From the NCBI GenBank assembly GCA_021604865.1, contig BQJU01000006.1:1-64000 (forward strand): a stretch of DNA of 64,000 bases. The letters are read 5' to 3'. The notes under the pieces are model-generated. The model did no database searches. It was not told the origin of the DNA and worked only from the letters and a program-made list of their open reading frames with translations. Of the stretch, positions 35,028 through 44,449 are shown piece by piece. Each line of letters starts with the position of its first letter. The first letter of the stretch is position 1. The stretch is from Saprospiraceae bacterium. Its GTDB lineage: Bacteria > Bacteroidota > Bacteroidia > Chitinophagales > Saprospiraceae. The position numbers and the translations under genes were made by a program.

Positions 35028-35780
35028 TTACCCTTCTTTCATCTGCTCTATCTTTCGGGCAACAGAACCTCTCTCTCCTAGTCTGACAATTCCGAAAATT
35101 ATTCTCAACATCAAAGCTTTTGACCTTATATAACGGACATTTCCAGCTACCTTTCCATCTCGTATGCTGATCAATTCAACCCATTCATGTTCAGGTTTAT
35201 TAGCAATGCTTTTTGCAAATTTCCAGGCACCATCTCTAGCCAATTCCATGCTAAAGTCAACCAGAAAATCATCCACTTTTTTGGTCTTCTTCAGGATCAA
35301 CAACAAAGTTGGCCAGATGGCAGCCAAATCGTTTTGTATCTCATTGACCAGTGACGATAAGATATCATTGATTTTCTTAAAGTCCGTTTCTAAATCATCA
35401 ATATTGTTATTTCTGGAAATTTCGGCAGCGGCAATGCCCAGATCAAGATTGATATGTGCATTCATTCCCATTAGCAGGTGTTGCAAAACAATTGGCCAGT
35501 AATTGCTCTTTAATTTAAAGGCTTTTTTCCAGGAATCGGTTACCACTTCATTGTTTTGATAGGCGGCATAGGCTGCAATATATCGATTGGCAAAAACCAC
35601 ATCCAATTGCTCCATTCGTGGGCCATTTTCAAAAAAATCATTTTCTATACCTTCCTTGACTTTTAGGGTCACTTTTTGGTATAAAATGGCAAAAAAGCCT
35701 AATGGATCATTATTTTTTATGCATTCGTTTATTATGCTTTCCAAAATGGAAATGACTTCGTCAATTGACCTGGCTTGCAT
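35028..35780 (-). CDS. DUF5995-like protein
   Basis: 250 aa, soluble and almost wholly helical, without signal peptide. The stretch NRYIAAYAAYQNNEVVTDSWKKAFKLK followed by IVLQHLLMGMNAHINLDLGIAAAE matches my recollection of the DUF5995 family, whose conserved NAHIN-DL residues suggest a heme- or metal-type helical bundle, but function is unknown. The C-terminus (SIRDGKVAGNVRYIRSKALMLRIIFGIVRLGERGS) is basic. It is monocistronic by spacing. Confidence 0.7.
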   Translation of the reverse strand: MQARSIDEVISILESIINECIKNNDPLGFFAILYQKVTLKVKEGIENDFFENGPRMEQLDVVFANRYIAAYAAYQNNEVVTDSWKKAFKLKSNYWPIVLQHLLMGMNAHINLDLGIAAAEISRNNNIDDLETDFKKINDILSSLVNEIQNDLAAIWPTLLLILKKTKKVDDFLVDFSMELARDGAWKFAKSIANKPEHEWVELISIRDGKVAGNVRYIRSKALMLRIIFGIVRLGERGSVARKIEQMKEG

Positions 35781-35859
35781 GTAGGTTTAGGTTAAAGGTG
35801 TTGTCTGTAAACCTAAAAATACAATTTTTCTTGTTTACGGGACTATTTAGTACCTGTTC

Positions 35860-38685
35860 TTATTGCATCATCAACTTTCCACTATTTAAGAGGCCCTGTT
35901 CATCACTTATGGTATAGAAAAATACGCCCGCAGGTAGACCATAGCGGTAAAATTCATAAATATTGCCCGAAAACTGTTCTTTGCGCACCCGTCTTCCCAT
36001 TGTATCAAACAATTGGAAATTTAAATCACCTGGATGTGTGCCCTTCACTTCAAAAATAGCCGATACTTCAAATGGATTCGGATAGACCTGCACCGACATA
36101 TCGGCCCTGGAAACCGGGCCAATGCCAACTGTAATAAAGTCTTCGCCAATAGTATGCAGGGTTTTGTTGGTAATAATCGGTGTATTATGATCAAAGTAAA
36201 TAGCCGCCTCGTTGTGAATCTGCGTACCAATTGGAAGGTCTTTTTGCTGAGCGATTTTAAATTGGACAAAACCATGGGAGGCCGCCTCATCCGTAGTACT
36301 ATCCGGCAGCATGATATCCTTAAAAGTAAATTTGAGGATACCATTGCCAAATAATTCAAAATCATAAGCATGGCTGCTTGATCCCAGACGGATACTTGCC
36401 GGATCGAGGTGTGGAGAAAGCGCATCTTGAACCACGACCAAATTTGCCATAGCTGTACCGGTATTTTGGAAATGAATCACATATTCTATCTCAGTATTTT
36501 GTGCTATAAAATGAGGCGTATCATATCCTTCCGGAAAGGCAACTTTAATGTTGGGGTCATAGGAGCCCACAACTTCTACACATAATATATCTATATTGGC
36601 ATTGGCGTCATCAAGCGGGAACTGGTTGACAAAACCAAGGCTGGATTCGCCATTCCCGTTTTCACCGCAAGCTTCCACAAAGGCACTCGGCATTGAATTG
36701 CCTGGATGAAAAGGTTCTTGCTGGCTCTGAATACGGTAAAAGGTACCATTTGCTTCTCTTGTCAATTGAAAAACCCCATCAACTTCCAATGGGCCAAAGG
36801 GTTCATGATTCATAATCACGTCATCCTCTACTACGAAATACTCCAGTGCCTCCGTCATGTCGGCATTGCCCACGTTTTTAATTTGCAATTTCACTTCTCC
36901 CTCTTCACACCAGGCGGATAATTCGATACTGGCACCCGACCATAGAGGATCTATGGGCAAACAAGAGGTATCTGGGAAAATTAAAGCTTCAGAACAAAGG
37001 CTTTGTCCCAGCAATTCCTCTGCACAACCTACCATTACATCAACAGAAAAGTCTTGTTGTTGTAAAAAATTGATATCGCCTACCTCAAAAGAATAGGTAT
37101 TTCCGCTGATCAGTATATATGGAACTGTAGCGCCCACAAGAGTAAGGCTATCAGCAAAAGTAATTTCAACATAAACATCTTCGGCAAGCATTGTGCCCTG
37201 ATTTTTGCACATCACGGTGATTTGATTTTGATCACAAATGCGCAATCCACCGGAATACATGCTGACTTCCATTAGCGGACATTGTTCGATACTTTGCACC
37301 TCAAAATTTACCTGAGTAGTGTCAAAATCATTGTCTAATTGCACCGTTTCAATGCCATCGCAAGCATCCCAATAGGCATTCGGAAGCCTAACACTAACGT
37401 CATAGGTTCCCGTATTGGCTTCGATATGGTAATAGCCATCTTCATTGACGGACCCATAAAAAATCGAGCTTGGGCCTTCTGCCGAAACAATCCAATCCTC
37501 AAGCGCCGGTTCTCCAGGGTCAATGGTACAATTCTCATTAAGATCATAATGTACATACCCTTCAATAACATTGGTCAAGGCTATTCCATTTGCATCCGTT
37601 TTGATTAAATACATACTCACACTTTCGTTAAAACCATTTGCACTTCCGGTAATAATAAAACCGCCATCCGCCGTCTGTTTCAGGTCATTCCCCCGGTCGG
37701 TATAGGTTCCTCCATACTCCTCCTGCCATTGAGTGTTTCCATCCGAATCCGTTTTTATCAAAGCAATATTCCCTTCTATGGTGTTGTACAATAATGCATA
37801 ACCTCCATCTTCGGTACGAATTAAGTCCGAGGCATCTCCCAGGCCCCAACTTCTATTCCATAATTCATTACCACTATCATCTGTTTTTATCAAATTGACT
37901 CCCGTCGTGGAATATCCCCAAAAGAGAAAGGTATTACCATCAATAAGTGTTTTTCTAATTTTCAACTCGCTAAGCAATTCATTTGTCCACTGCACATTTC
38001 CATTTATATCCAATTTGAGCAATTCTGTCTCAACATTTCCAGCACTGAATATTGGGGTTGAGCCACTCATCAAATACCCTCCATCAGCAGTTTCTATCAA
38101 CGAAAATTCATAAGTATCAAAATGAAAATCACGAGTGGTCATCTTCCATAGCACATCGCCATTCTCATTGGTTTTATAAACATAGCCATAGGGGTCAAGG
38201 TCAAAGCCACCACCTGCAAATAAATAATTTCCATCCGAACTTTGCAGTAACGCAGTCACCGCTTCATTGCCAAAGTCTTGACCAAAATGATGTTCCCAAA
38301 TCAAAGTACCATTGGGATCAATTTTCACTAAAGCCACATCCTCCTCCGGTGATGGTGTGAAGATTCGATTGGCAAAAACATAATCTCCATCCGCATTTTT
38401 GATCATGGCTTGCCCTTCTGTGGGAAGCGCCATCGCATTGGTTTGGTAACCATTTTGATCCGTCCACATAAAACGGTGCTCTCCATCAAATTCACAATAA
38501 ATCAAATAGCCTCCATTGTCTTCAACAAAAACTTCATATCCCAGTGAAGCATCATAACCGGAAGGTGCATTTGCATTGCCTGGATAGATGCGCTCCCATC
38601 CCTGCGCGAATAAAATGGAGCTACTCAACAACGCGATCAAGATCAAGCCAATTTTCCCTACTAGGTTTCTGTCTCTATTATTCAT
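35860..38685 (-). CDS. large T9SS type A cargo protein with beta-propeller and conserved-repeat domains
   Basis: 941-aa secreted protein. Signal peptide about 12-28 (GLILIALLSSSILFAQG). Residues about 30-380 consist of repeated DGGYLMSGS / DGNYLFAGGG / DGGFIITGSANG blocks, the delta-60-like propeller also seen in the 17263 gene. Then a SdrD-B-like segment (GYVHYDLNENCTIDPGEPALEDWIVSA), two DUF11-like domains (one with IEYVIHFQNTGTAMANLVVVQDALSPHLDPASI), and a type A sorting domain at the end (VQVYPNPFEVSAIFEV ... GVFFYTISDEQGLLNSGKLMMQ). Likely surface-attached or released; its role is unknown. It is divergent from the 38859 gene. Confidence 0.9.
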   Translation of the reverse strand: MNNRDRNLVGKIGLILIALLSSSILFAQGWERIYPGNANAPSGYDASLGYEVFVEDNGGYLIYCEFDGEHRFMWTDQNGYQTNAMALPTEGQAMIKNADGDYVFANRIFTPSPEEDVALVKIDPNGTLIWEHHFGQDFGNEAVTALLQSSDGNYLFAGGGFDLDPYGYVYKTNENGDVLWKMTTRDFHFDTYEFSLIETADGGYLMSGSTPIFSAGNVETELLKLDINGNVQWTNELLSELKIRKTLIDGNTFLFWGYSTTGVNLIKTDDSGNELWNRSWGLGDASDLIRTEDGGYALLYNTIEGNIALIKTDSDGNTQWQEEYGGTYTDRGNDLKQTADGGFIITGSANGFNESVSMYLIKTDANGIALTNVIEGYVHYDLNENCTIDPGEPALEDWIVSAEGPSSIFYGSVNEDGYYHIEANTGTYDVSVRLPNAYWDACDGIETVQLDNDFDTTQVNFEVQSIEQCPLMEVSMYSGGLRICDQNQITVMCKNQGTMLAEDVYVEITFADSLTLVGATVPYILISGNTYSFEVGDINFLQQQDFSVDVMVGCAEELLGQSLCSEALIFPDTSCLPIDPLWSGASIELSAWCEEGEVKLQIKNVGNADMTEALEYFVVEDDVIMNHEPFGPLEVDGVFQLTREANGTFYRIQSQQEPFHPGNSMPSAFVEACGENGNGESSLGFVNQFPLDDANANIDILCVEVVGSYDPNIKVAFPEGYDTPHFIAQNTEIEYVIHFQNTGTAMANLVVVQDALSPHLDPASIRLGSSSHAYDFELFGNGILKFTFKDIMLPDSTTDEAASHGFVQFKIAQQKDLPIGTQIHNEAAIYFDHNTPIITNKTLHTIGEDFITVGIGPVSRADMSVQVYPNPFEVSAIFEVKGTHPGDLNFQLFDTMGRRVRKEQFSGNIYEFYRYGLPAGVFFYTISDEQGLLNSGKLMMQ

Positions 38686-38858
38686 GTTTGTGTAATTATT
38701 TCCGGATTTAACTATTCACCTTACAAAAATCAGGATCGCACAAATATTTTTCAAATACAAATTTTCTATTTTGCATCACACTTTTTTCATTTTTAGATCA
38801 TAAATACATTATAATCAGTGATTTAAAATTTATTTTATCTCAAAAAAAGATTCATTTA

Positions 38859-40259
38859 ATGCAAAAAAGTCGTGTATTTGAGTTATTTGATACTTTCTCA
38901 AAAAAAGAGATTCGCCATTTGAAGAAATTTATTGCTTCTCCTTTTTTCAATCAAAGAGCGCATGTGATTGCTTTATTTCACTACTTGGTCCGCTGCAAGT
39001 TTCAACAAAAAATAGGCCCTACACCAGAAAAGGCGTTTGAATATCTATTTCCGAAACAGATATTTGATGACCACAAGCTAAGGTTGAGCATGAGTCTTTT
39101 GCATAAGGTTTTTGAAAAATACCTTATCTGGCAAGAGGTGAATAAAGAGGAAATCCGTTCAAAAATAAAATTGGCCCGAGCATTCCGTGAGCTCAATCTA
39201 TCCAGGCACTTTCTGAAAACAATTGCGGAGCTGAAAAACATGCAAACTAATCAAGCTCACCACAATGCCGATTTTTACCAAAATCAATACGAACTTTTCC
39301 TGGAAGAATACCTTTTTCATTCTGAGCAAAGCAGAATGGGCGACCTCAACCTGCAACAAGTGCAGGAAAATTTAGACAATGCCTATATCACTTCCAAACT
39401 TCGCCAAAGTTGCTTTTTGCTTTCTCACCAAAACATCTACAAAAAGCAATACGATTTTGGCATGTTGCCCCAAATGCTTGCTTATGTTGAACAACATTCA
39501 TTATTGGATAAGCCAGCAATATCTGTTTATTATTATTGCTACCATACCTTGGTTGAACCTAATGAATACAAACATTTTGAAAAGTTCAAAACCCTCATTT
39601 TTAAATATCAATCTCATTTTCCGAAAGGGGAAATACGCGACCTCTTTTTACTGGCAACCAATTATTGTATCCGGTTGATGAATCAGGGAGAAAAGCGGTT
39701 TGCCAAAGAAGGTTTGAGCATCTATAAGGAAGGTTTAAAAAATGAAGCGCTGTTGCTAAATGGCGTGCTTTCTCACTTTACCTATCGCAATATTGTGGCC
39801 AAGGCGATCGTCTCCAAAGACTTTGACTGGGCAGAAGGATTTATCCACAACTATAAAGCTTACCTGGCAGAAAAATATAGGCAAAGTACTTTTTCTTTCA
39901 ACCTAGCCTGGCTGGAATATGAGCGCAAAAATTATGACAAAGCGTTGCAATTACTCAATAAGGCCAATTTTACAGACCTATTGCTCAATTTATCTGCCAA
40001 AACAATAGCCATGAAAATCTATTACGAATTAGAGGCCTTTGACCTTTTATATGCTCACCTTGAAGCCATGAAAAAATTTATCACCAGGAAGGATATCATT
40101 GCTTACCACAAAAAAAACTACCTGAACACCATTAAATTCACTAAGAAAATATTGGACCTGCCCATCACCAATCGGGCTATAAAAAAGCAGCTGAGCAAAG
40201 AAATTGAATCAACCGCAGCCGTTGCAGAAAAAAATTGGTTGCTTGCCTGCCTCAAGTAG
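38859..40259 (+). CDS. unknown helical repeat-like protein
   Basis: 466 aa, not recognised. No signal peptide or membrane segment, so probably cytoplasmic. It begins MQKSRVFELFDTFSKKEIRHLKKFIASPFFNQ and consists nearly wholly of amphipathic helices; blocks such as FNLAWLEYERKNYDKALQLLNKA resemble a TPR unit, suggesting a superhelical scaffold. Basic overall. I recall long proteins with this kind of N-terminus in Saprospiria genomes, without known function. A minus-strand T9SS gene lies upstream and a repeat-rich gap downstream. Confidence 0.75.
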   Translation: MQKSRVFELFDTFSKKEIRHLKKFIASPFFNQRAHVIALFHYLVRCKFQQKIGPTPEKAFEYLFPKQIFDDHKLRLSMSLLHKVFEKYLIWQEVNKEEIRSKIKLARAFRELNLSRHFLKTIAELKNMQTNQAHHNADFYQNQYELFLEEYLFHSEQSRMGDLNLQQVQENLDNAYITSKLRQSCFLLSHQNIYKKQYDFGMLPQMLAYVEQHSLLDKPAISVYYYCYHTLVEPNEYKHFEKFKTLIFKYQSHFPKGEIRDLFLLATNYCIRLMNQGEKRFAKEGLSIYKEGLKNEALLLNGVLSHFTYRNIVAKAIVSKDFDWAEGFIHNYKAYLAEKYRQSTFSFNLAWLEYERKNYDKALQLLNKANFTDLLLNLSAKTIAMKIYYELEAFDLLYAHLEAMKKFITRKDIIAYHKKNYLNTIKFTKKILDLPITNRAIKKQLSKEIESTAAVAEKNWLLACLK

Positions 40260-40320
40260 TGTTCTTTAAATTTAGGGACGAGGTATCAATAAGTGTCCAC
40301 TTTTCTAGGAGTGCTTTTGC

Positions 40321-40432
40321 TTCCAATCGTTGTTGAAGAACCTCCTTCCTTAGCTTTGGGCTAGGGGCGGGAATCTTCGCCTTCCGCGTGTCGCCGAAGC
40401 TTTAGCGGAGGAACAGATTGGAAACAAAATCA
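40321..40432. repeat. imperfect long inverted repeat with GCCGAAGC-type core, copy 2
   Basis: Outer arms TTCCAATC (40321) and GATTGGAA, then CCTCC and GGAGG, can pair across about 110 bp. Inside, 40371-40412 carries cttcgcc...cgccgaagc, related to the repeat at 483-508. It lies between the stop at 40259 and the helicase start, in GC-richer DNA than its surroundings. Confidence 0.45.
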
Positions 40433-40496
40433 CTATCCTATCGAAATCGGACAGTTATTAATCCCACATCCCTTAGCTATTTTCAATATATTTTGT

Positions 40497-40504
40497 TATT
40501 TTTG
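40497..40504 (+). promoter_or_regulatory. candidate -7 box TATTTTTG of the helicase gene
   Basis: Exact TAnnTTTG match, 30 bp before the ATG. No convincing TTG at the -33 spacing. Confidence 0.4.
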
Positions 40505-40533
40505 AATGAAAATTCAAACAAAAGCGCTCTAAA

Positions 40534-42990
40534 ATGAATACTGCTTCGAACCCCCAACTCGAGCTGGCTTTTGACTATGTCAGTCAAACCAACAAACACA
40601 TTTTTCTGACCGGAAAAGCCGGTACCGGAAAAACTACCTTTTTGCGCCGGGTGCGAAGGGAAGTACCCAAACGCATGGCCGTAGTGGCGCCGACCGGGGT
40701 GGCAGCTATTAACGCTGAAGGGGTTACGATACATTCCCTTTTTCAACTGCCTTTTGGCCCATTGGTCCCCGGGCAGGTTAGCGAACAAATGAAACAACGC
40801 CGTTTTACCCGAAAGAAAATCAATCTGATCAAAAGTCTGGATTTATTGATCATCGATGAGATCAGTATGGTTCGGGCTGATGTGCTCGATGCTATGGATG
40901 AAGTGCTGCGGCGGTATCGGAATTATGCAAAACAGTTTGGTGGAGTTCAGCTGCTGATGATTGGTGACTTACACCAATTGCCTCCTGTGGTAAAACCACA
41001 TGAGTGGGATATGTTACGCATGCATTACCAAACGCCCTATTTTTTCGGGTGTCTGGCTTTGCAAAAAGCGGATGCAGTAACCATTGAGCTCAAACATATT
41101 TACCGGCAGGTTGACAACAATTTTATTGATCTGCTTGGCAAGGTACGGGCCAACCAAATGGATGCCGATGTCCTCAAAAAGTTGAATAGCCGCTACCAAC
41201 CCGATTTTCAACCCAAGGATGATGCGGGTTATATTACCCTCACCTCCCACAATGCTACTGCACAGGCTACTAATGCTGAAAAATTAACGAAGATTCCTGG
41301 CACGGCTATCCTATTTACGGCTGATATTGAGGGTGATTTTCCAGCGCATGCTTATCCCACCGAAGTCGAACTGGAATTCAAGGAAAATGCTCAGGTGATG
41401 TTTGTCAAAAACGACCTTTCGCCAGAAAAGCTATATTACAACGGAAAAATTGGGCGCATCGTAAAGATCGGGAAAGAGCAAATTTATGTGCTTTGCCCCG
41501 GTGAGCAAGAAGAGATCGTTGTATCGCGGGCGGAGTGGCACAACCGGAAATATACCTTGGATGAGGGCAGTAAAGAAGTCAACGAAGAGCTCATTGGCAG
41601 CTTTACGCAGTATCCCCTCAAACTGGCATGGGCCATTACCATACACAAAAGCCAGGGGTTGACCTTCGAGCGGGTGGTCATTGATGCGCAGGCTGCCTTT
41701 GCACATGGGCAGGTGTATGTAGCCCTCAGTCGTTGCAAAACCTTCGAAGGTATTGTATTACGGACTCAACTGATCCCTGAAAGTGTCAAAACGGATACGG
41801 TAGTACAGAATTATACAGAAGATGCTCAACAAAATGAACCGGGTCCTGAACAATTATTGCAAGCAAAACGGGAATATCAACAGGGGTTGCTTCGGGAGTT
41901 ATTCCAATTTAAGGCCTCCAAGCGGTACTTTGAACAAGTGCGCCGCCTCTTGCTTGAAAATGAAAATTCACTACAGGGAAATCCCGCCGCGGAGATAGGT
42001 AGTTTACTAGCGAAAGCGCAGGAAAAAGTTTTTGGCGTAGCGGATAAATTTCTTCGCCAATTAGAAGGCTACCTGGCACAACCCATCATGCCTGAAGAAA
42101 ACGAAGCGCTGAAGGATCGCCTTAGTAAAGCGGGTACTTATTTTGCTCAACAGATAAAAGACACCTTAATTGCCGATATTGAAGAACTGCAAATACTGAC
42201 CGATAACAAAGCCGTTGAAAAAAAGGTAAAGGAAAAACTGGATGATCTCAAAAAAGAACTCGCCATAAAAAAGGCCTGTGCAGAGGTTTGTAGCAAGGGT
42301 TTTGACAGCAAAATTTACGTCCGCTCCACCGTTGATGCAGAGTTGGATTTCCAGGCCTCCCCTACTGCCGCTAAAGTCAGCAAACTGGCTCCGAAAGACA
42401 TTAAACATCCGGAATTGTATCAGCAATTGGCCCAGTGGCGCGCCGATACTGCCGATGAGCAGGATGTGCCACGTTATGCAATATTACCCACAAAAACTAT
42501 ATTGGAAATTGTAGAAGTCTTGCCTACCAACTCAGCCAGCCTGAAAAAGATCAATGGCATTGGCAAATCCCGGGCAGAGAAATTTGGAGAGGCATTGCTG
42601 CAAATGGTCACCGAATATTGCCAAAAACATCAACTAACCACCGACCTGCTAAACCTGACTACCGGAAAACCGCCCAAAACGCCAAAACCTCCAAAACCAG
42701 ATTCCAAACTCGTAAGCCTCGAGCTTTTCCGTAGTGGTAAAACTATAGAGGAAATTGCCGTGGAAAGAGGATTTGTGCCGACGACTATCCAGGGACACCT
42801 GGCTCATTTTATTGGGCTGGGCGAATTGGCTATTTCCCAACTACTTGACCAACAAAAAGTGGATCAAATCATCAAATATTTTGAGACCGCAGACACAGAC
42901 GCACTGACAGATGCCAAAAATCACTTCGGCGATCAATATAGCTATGGTGAATTGAGGATGGTTTTGAAGTATTGGCGGAGTATCGTTTGA
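40534..42990 (+). CDS. PIF1/RecD-like DNA helicase with HRDC and C-terminal HTH domains
   Basis: 818-aa superfamily 1 helicase. Walker A is GKAGTGKTT (27-35), then VVAPTGVAAINAEGVTIHSLF (motif Ia), Walker B LLIIDEISM (105-112), GDLHQLPPV (motif III) and the C-terminal WAITIHKSQGLTFERVVID and VALSRCKTFEGIVL (motifs V-VI). Residues about 430-600 are coiled-coil-like. An HRDC domain (about 640-705, with TNSASLKKINGIGKSRAEKFGEALL) follows, then a Pro/Lys linker and a helix-turn-helix (about 725-818, FRSGKTIEEIAVERGFVPTTIQGHL) of the RQC/HTH_40 kind. This arrangement suggests handling of structured DNA. It is a single gene with a hairpin terminator behind it. Confidence 0.92.
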   Translation: MNTASNPQLELAFDYVSQTNKHIFLTGKAGTGKTTFLRRVRREVPKRMAVVAPTGVAAINAEGVTIHSLFQLPFGPLVPGQVSEQMKQRRFTRKKINLIKSLDLLIIDEISMVRADVLDAMDEVLRRYRNYAKQFGGVQLLMIGDLHQLPPVVKPHEWDMLRMHYQTPYFFGCLALQKADAVTIELKHIYRQVDNNFIDLLGKVRANQMDADVLKKLNSRYQPDFQPKDDAGYITLTSHNATAQATNAEKLTKIPGTAILFTADIEGDFPAHAYPTEVELEFKENAQVMFVKNDLSPEKLYYNGKIGRIVKIGKEQIYVLCPGEQEEIVVSRAEWHNRKYTLDEGSKEVNEELIGSFTQYPLKLAWAITIHKSQGLTFERVVIDAQAAFAHGQVYVALSRCKTFEGIVLRTQLIPESVKTDTVVQNYTEDAQQNEPGPEQLLQAKREYQQGLLRELFQFKASKRYFEQVRRLLLENENSLQGNPAAEIGSLLAKAQEKVFGVADKFLRQLEGYLAQPIMPEENEALKDRLSKAGTYFAQQIKDTLIADIEELQILTDNKAVEKKVKEKLDDLKKELAIKKACAEVCSKGFDSKIYVRSTVDAELDFQASPTAAKVSKLAPKDIKHPELYQQLAQWRADTADEQDVPRYAILPTKTILEIVEVLPTNSASLKKINGIGKSRAEKFGEALLQMVTEYCQKHQLTTDLLNLTTGKPPKTPKPPKPDSKLVSLELFRSGKTIEEIAVERGFVPTTIQGHLAHFIGLGELAISQLLDQQKVDQIIKYFETADTDALTDAKNHFGDQYSYGELRMVLKYWRSIV

Positions 42991-43018
42991 TAAAGAAGGA
43001 ATGAGGGTTTTGTACATA

Positions 43019-43061
43019 TTTGGCGGCCAACCCTGATCTTGCACCGGGGTTGGCCGTCAAA
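43019..43061. terminator. bidirectional hairpin between convergent genes (dispersed-element family)
   Basis: 15-bp arms TTTGGCGGCCAACCC and GGGTTGGCCGTCAAA, one mismatch, 13-base loop. It lies between the helicase stop (42990) and the minus-strand stop at 43068, so it can serve both. Its outline (TTTGG..CCAA) resembles the other TGTTTGG elements. Confidence 0.75.
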
Positions 43062-43067
43062 CAAAAT

Positions 43068-43958
43068 CTACCTTCGACTAAAAAAAAGTATCCGCCCATT
43101 ACCTTTTTTCTTTCCTTCGCTTGAAATATACAAATCACCATCTGCGGTAAAAGCCAAACCTTCCGGTTGCGGGAATAAGCTCTTAGATAATGGATAAATA
43201 TTGCTTAACCCATTGTCATCAAATATGGCCAGGAATCTATCGTTTGAGGATAAAACATACCTTTCCCTGGTCTTTGGGTGAATAGCAATAGCAGAAGGAT
43301 TAAATTTGACTTTATCATCTTCGAGAGCCGGATATTTTTCACTAACCATTTTGTTGATTTCTTCTAAATCAATGGTAAAGGCAATCTGTGGTTGGTTTAA
43401 CTTTTCAAGAGAAGCCTGGTAAATCACCCTTTTTTGCTTATTGTCATCAATCAATTCGTCTTTGCAAGCAAAATAAACCAGGTTGTCGAACTTATTAAAA
43501 CAGACTCCTTCAATGTCCTGACAATTCAACGGTACTTCTACTTGTTTTACCTGATTATCAAAATTTTTGTGATTAAAATAAAAGACCATTCCATCACTTC
43601 TCAGGACATAAACAAAATCGTTTTTAATAAAAATGTCTTCAAAGTCTCCACTACCCGTAAAGTCCAGTTTACCTGATATCTTCTCGTTTTGTGTATCGTA
43701 TTTAAAAACGGTTCCCGCTTCATCCTGTATACAAAACAGCGTGTTTTCTCCGGCAATAGCTATGCCCGATATTTCTCTTAAAATCCCAGGCAGGGTGTAT
43801 GCCTTTTGGGGGTTGAGAAAATCATACGGGGCCTTATCGTAATAGGCGCTTTGAGATAATGCGCTTTCCGTATTATTATAGAGTTTCATATTAGGCTGAG
43901 CATCACATGAAGTGAAGTATAAAAAACCAGCCAACAATAAAAATATATTCGTTTTCAT
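43068..43958 (-). CDS. SdiA-regulated-like lipoprotein (beta-propeller)
   Basis: 296 aa from ATG 43958. MKTNIFLLLAGFLYFTSCD is a lipoprotein signal with the cysteine at 18. The body resembles the SdiA-regulated (YjiK-like) family: REISGIAIAGENTLFCIQDEAGTVFKYD, SGDFEDIFIKNDFVYVLRSDGMVFYF, LNCQDIEGVCFNKFDNLVYFACKDE and LFPQPEGLAFTADGDLYISSEG. Such propellers also resemble phytase-like and esterase-like folds. It follows the BOF gene by about 60 bp on the same strand, so it may belong to the two-component operon. Confidence 0.82.
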   Translation of the reverse strand: MKTNIFLLLAGFLYFTSCDAQPNMKLYNNTESALSQSAYYDKAPYDFLNPQKAYTLPGILREISGIAIAGENTLFCIQDEAGTVFKYDTQNEKISGKLDFTGSGDFEDIFIKNDFVYVLRSDGMVFYFNHKNFDNQVKQVEVPLNCQDIEGVCFNKFDNLVYFACKDELIDDNKQKRVIYQASLEKLNQPQIAFTIDLEEINKMVSEKYPALEDDKVKFNPSAIAIHPKTRERYVLSSNDRFLAIFDDNGLSNIYPLSKSLFPQPEGLAFTADGDLYISSEGKKKGNGRILFFSRR

Positions 43959-44017
43959 GATTGTGTAGTTAAAAATTAGCAATTAGAGATTTGTTGAGCG
44001 CTTACCCGTGCTATTGA

Positions 44018-44389
44018 TTATGGATTGCTTAAAAACAACTGCTCAACTTCAATTTCAATCTCTTCGAGTAAATCATAGTCTACTTCTCCGATGATGGTTA
44101 CCTCCGTATTTTCGTCAAAAGCAACAGAGGAAAGGTCCTTTTTATCAATTTCCACCAGAATTTTTCCCGACTCATCTTTAAACCAAAACGAATCTTTATT
44201 AAGCTGTTCAATGATATAACCTTTCAGTTTAACCAGCGTATCGGTTTTATCAAGTTTTGACGCATTGTCTATAACTTCTTTTACCGTATAGATATTATCT
44301 GTTGAATGTGGCCCGTTGTATTGAGCATGCAAATATCCTATTGTTGACAGGAGCAAAGCTGTCAACAACAACTTTTTCAATCGTATCAT
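44018..44389 (-). CDS. BOF (YgiW/YdeI-like OB-fold) periplasmic protein
   Basis: 123 aa. Signal peptide MIRLKKLLLTALLLSTIGYLHAQ, then an OB-fold domain of the BOF family: YTVKEVIDNASKLDKTDTLVKLKGYIIEQLNKDSFWFKDESGKILVEIDKK and TEVTIIGEVDYD. In Enterobacteria YgiW (VisP) is a stress-tolerance protein; other BOF proteins bind small ligands or act in cation stress. It lies between the kinase (60 bp upstream) and the SdiA-regulated-like gene, so is likely part of that regulon. Confidence 0.85.
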   Translation of the reverse strand: MIRLKKLLLTALLLSTIGYLHAQYNGPHSTDNIYTVKEVIDNASKLDKTDTLVKLKGYIIEQLNKDSFWFKDESGKILVEIDKKDLSSVAFDENTEVTIIGEVDYDLLEEIEIEVEQLFLSNP

Positions 44390-44449
44390 ATTGTTTATTT
44401 TTGATTACAATACAAAGGTAAACGACAAATTTGGAGACATTTTGGATGT

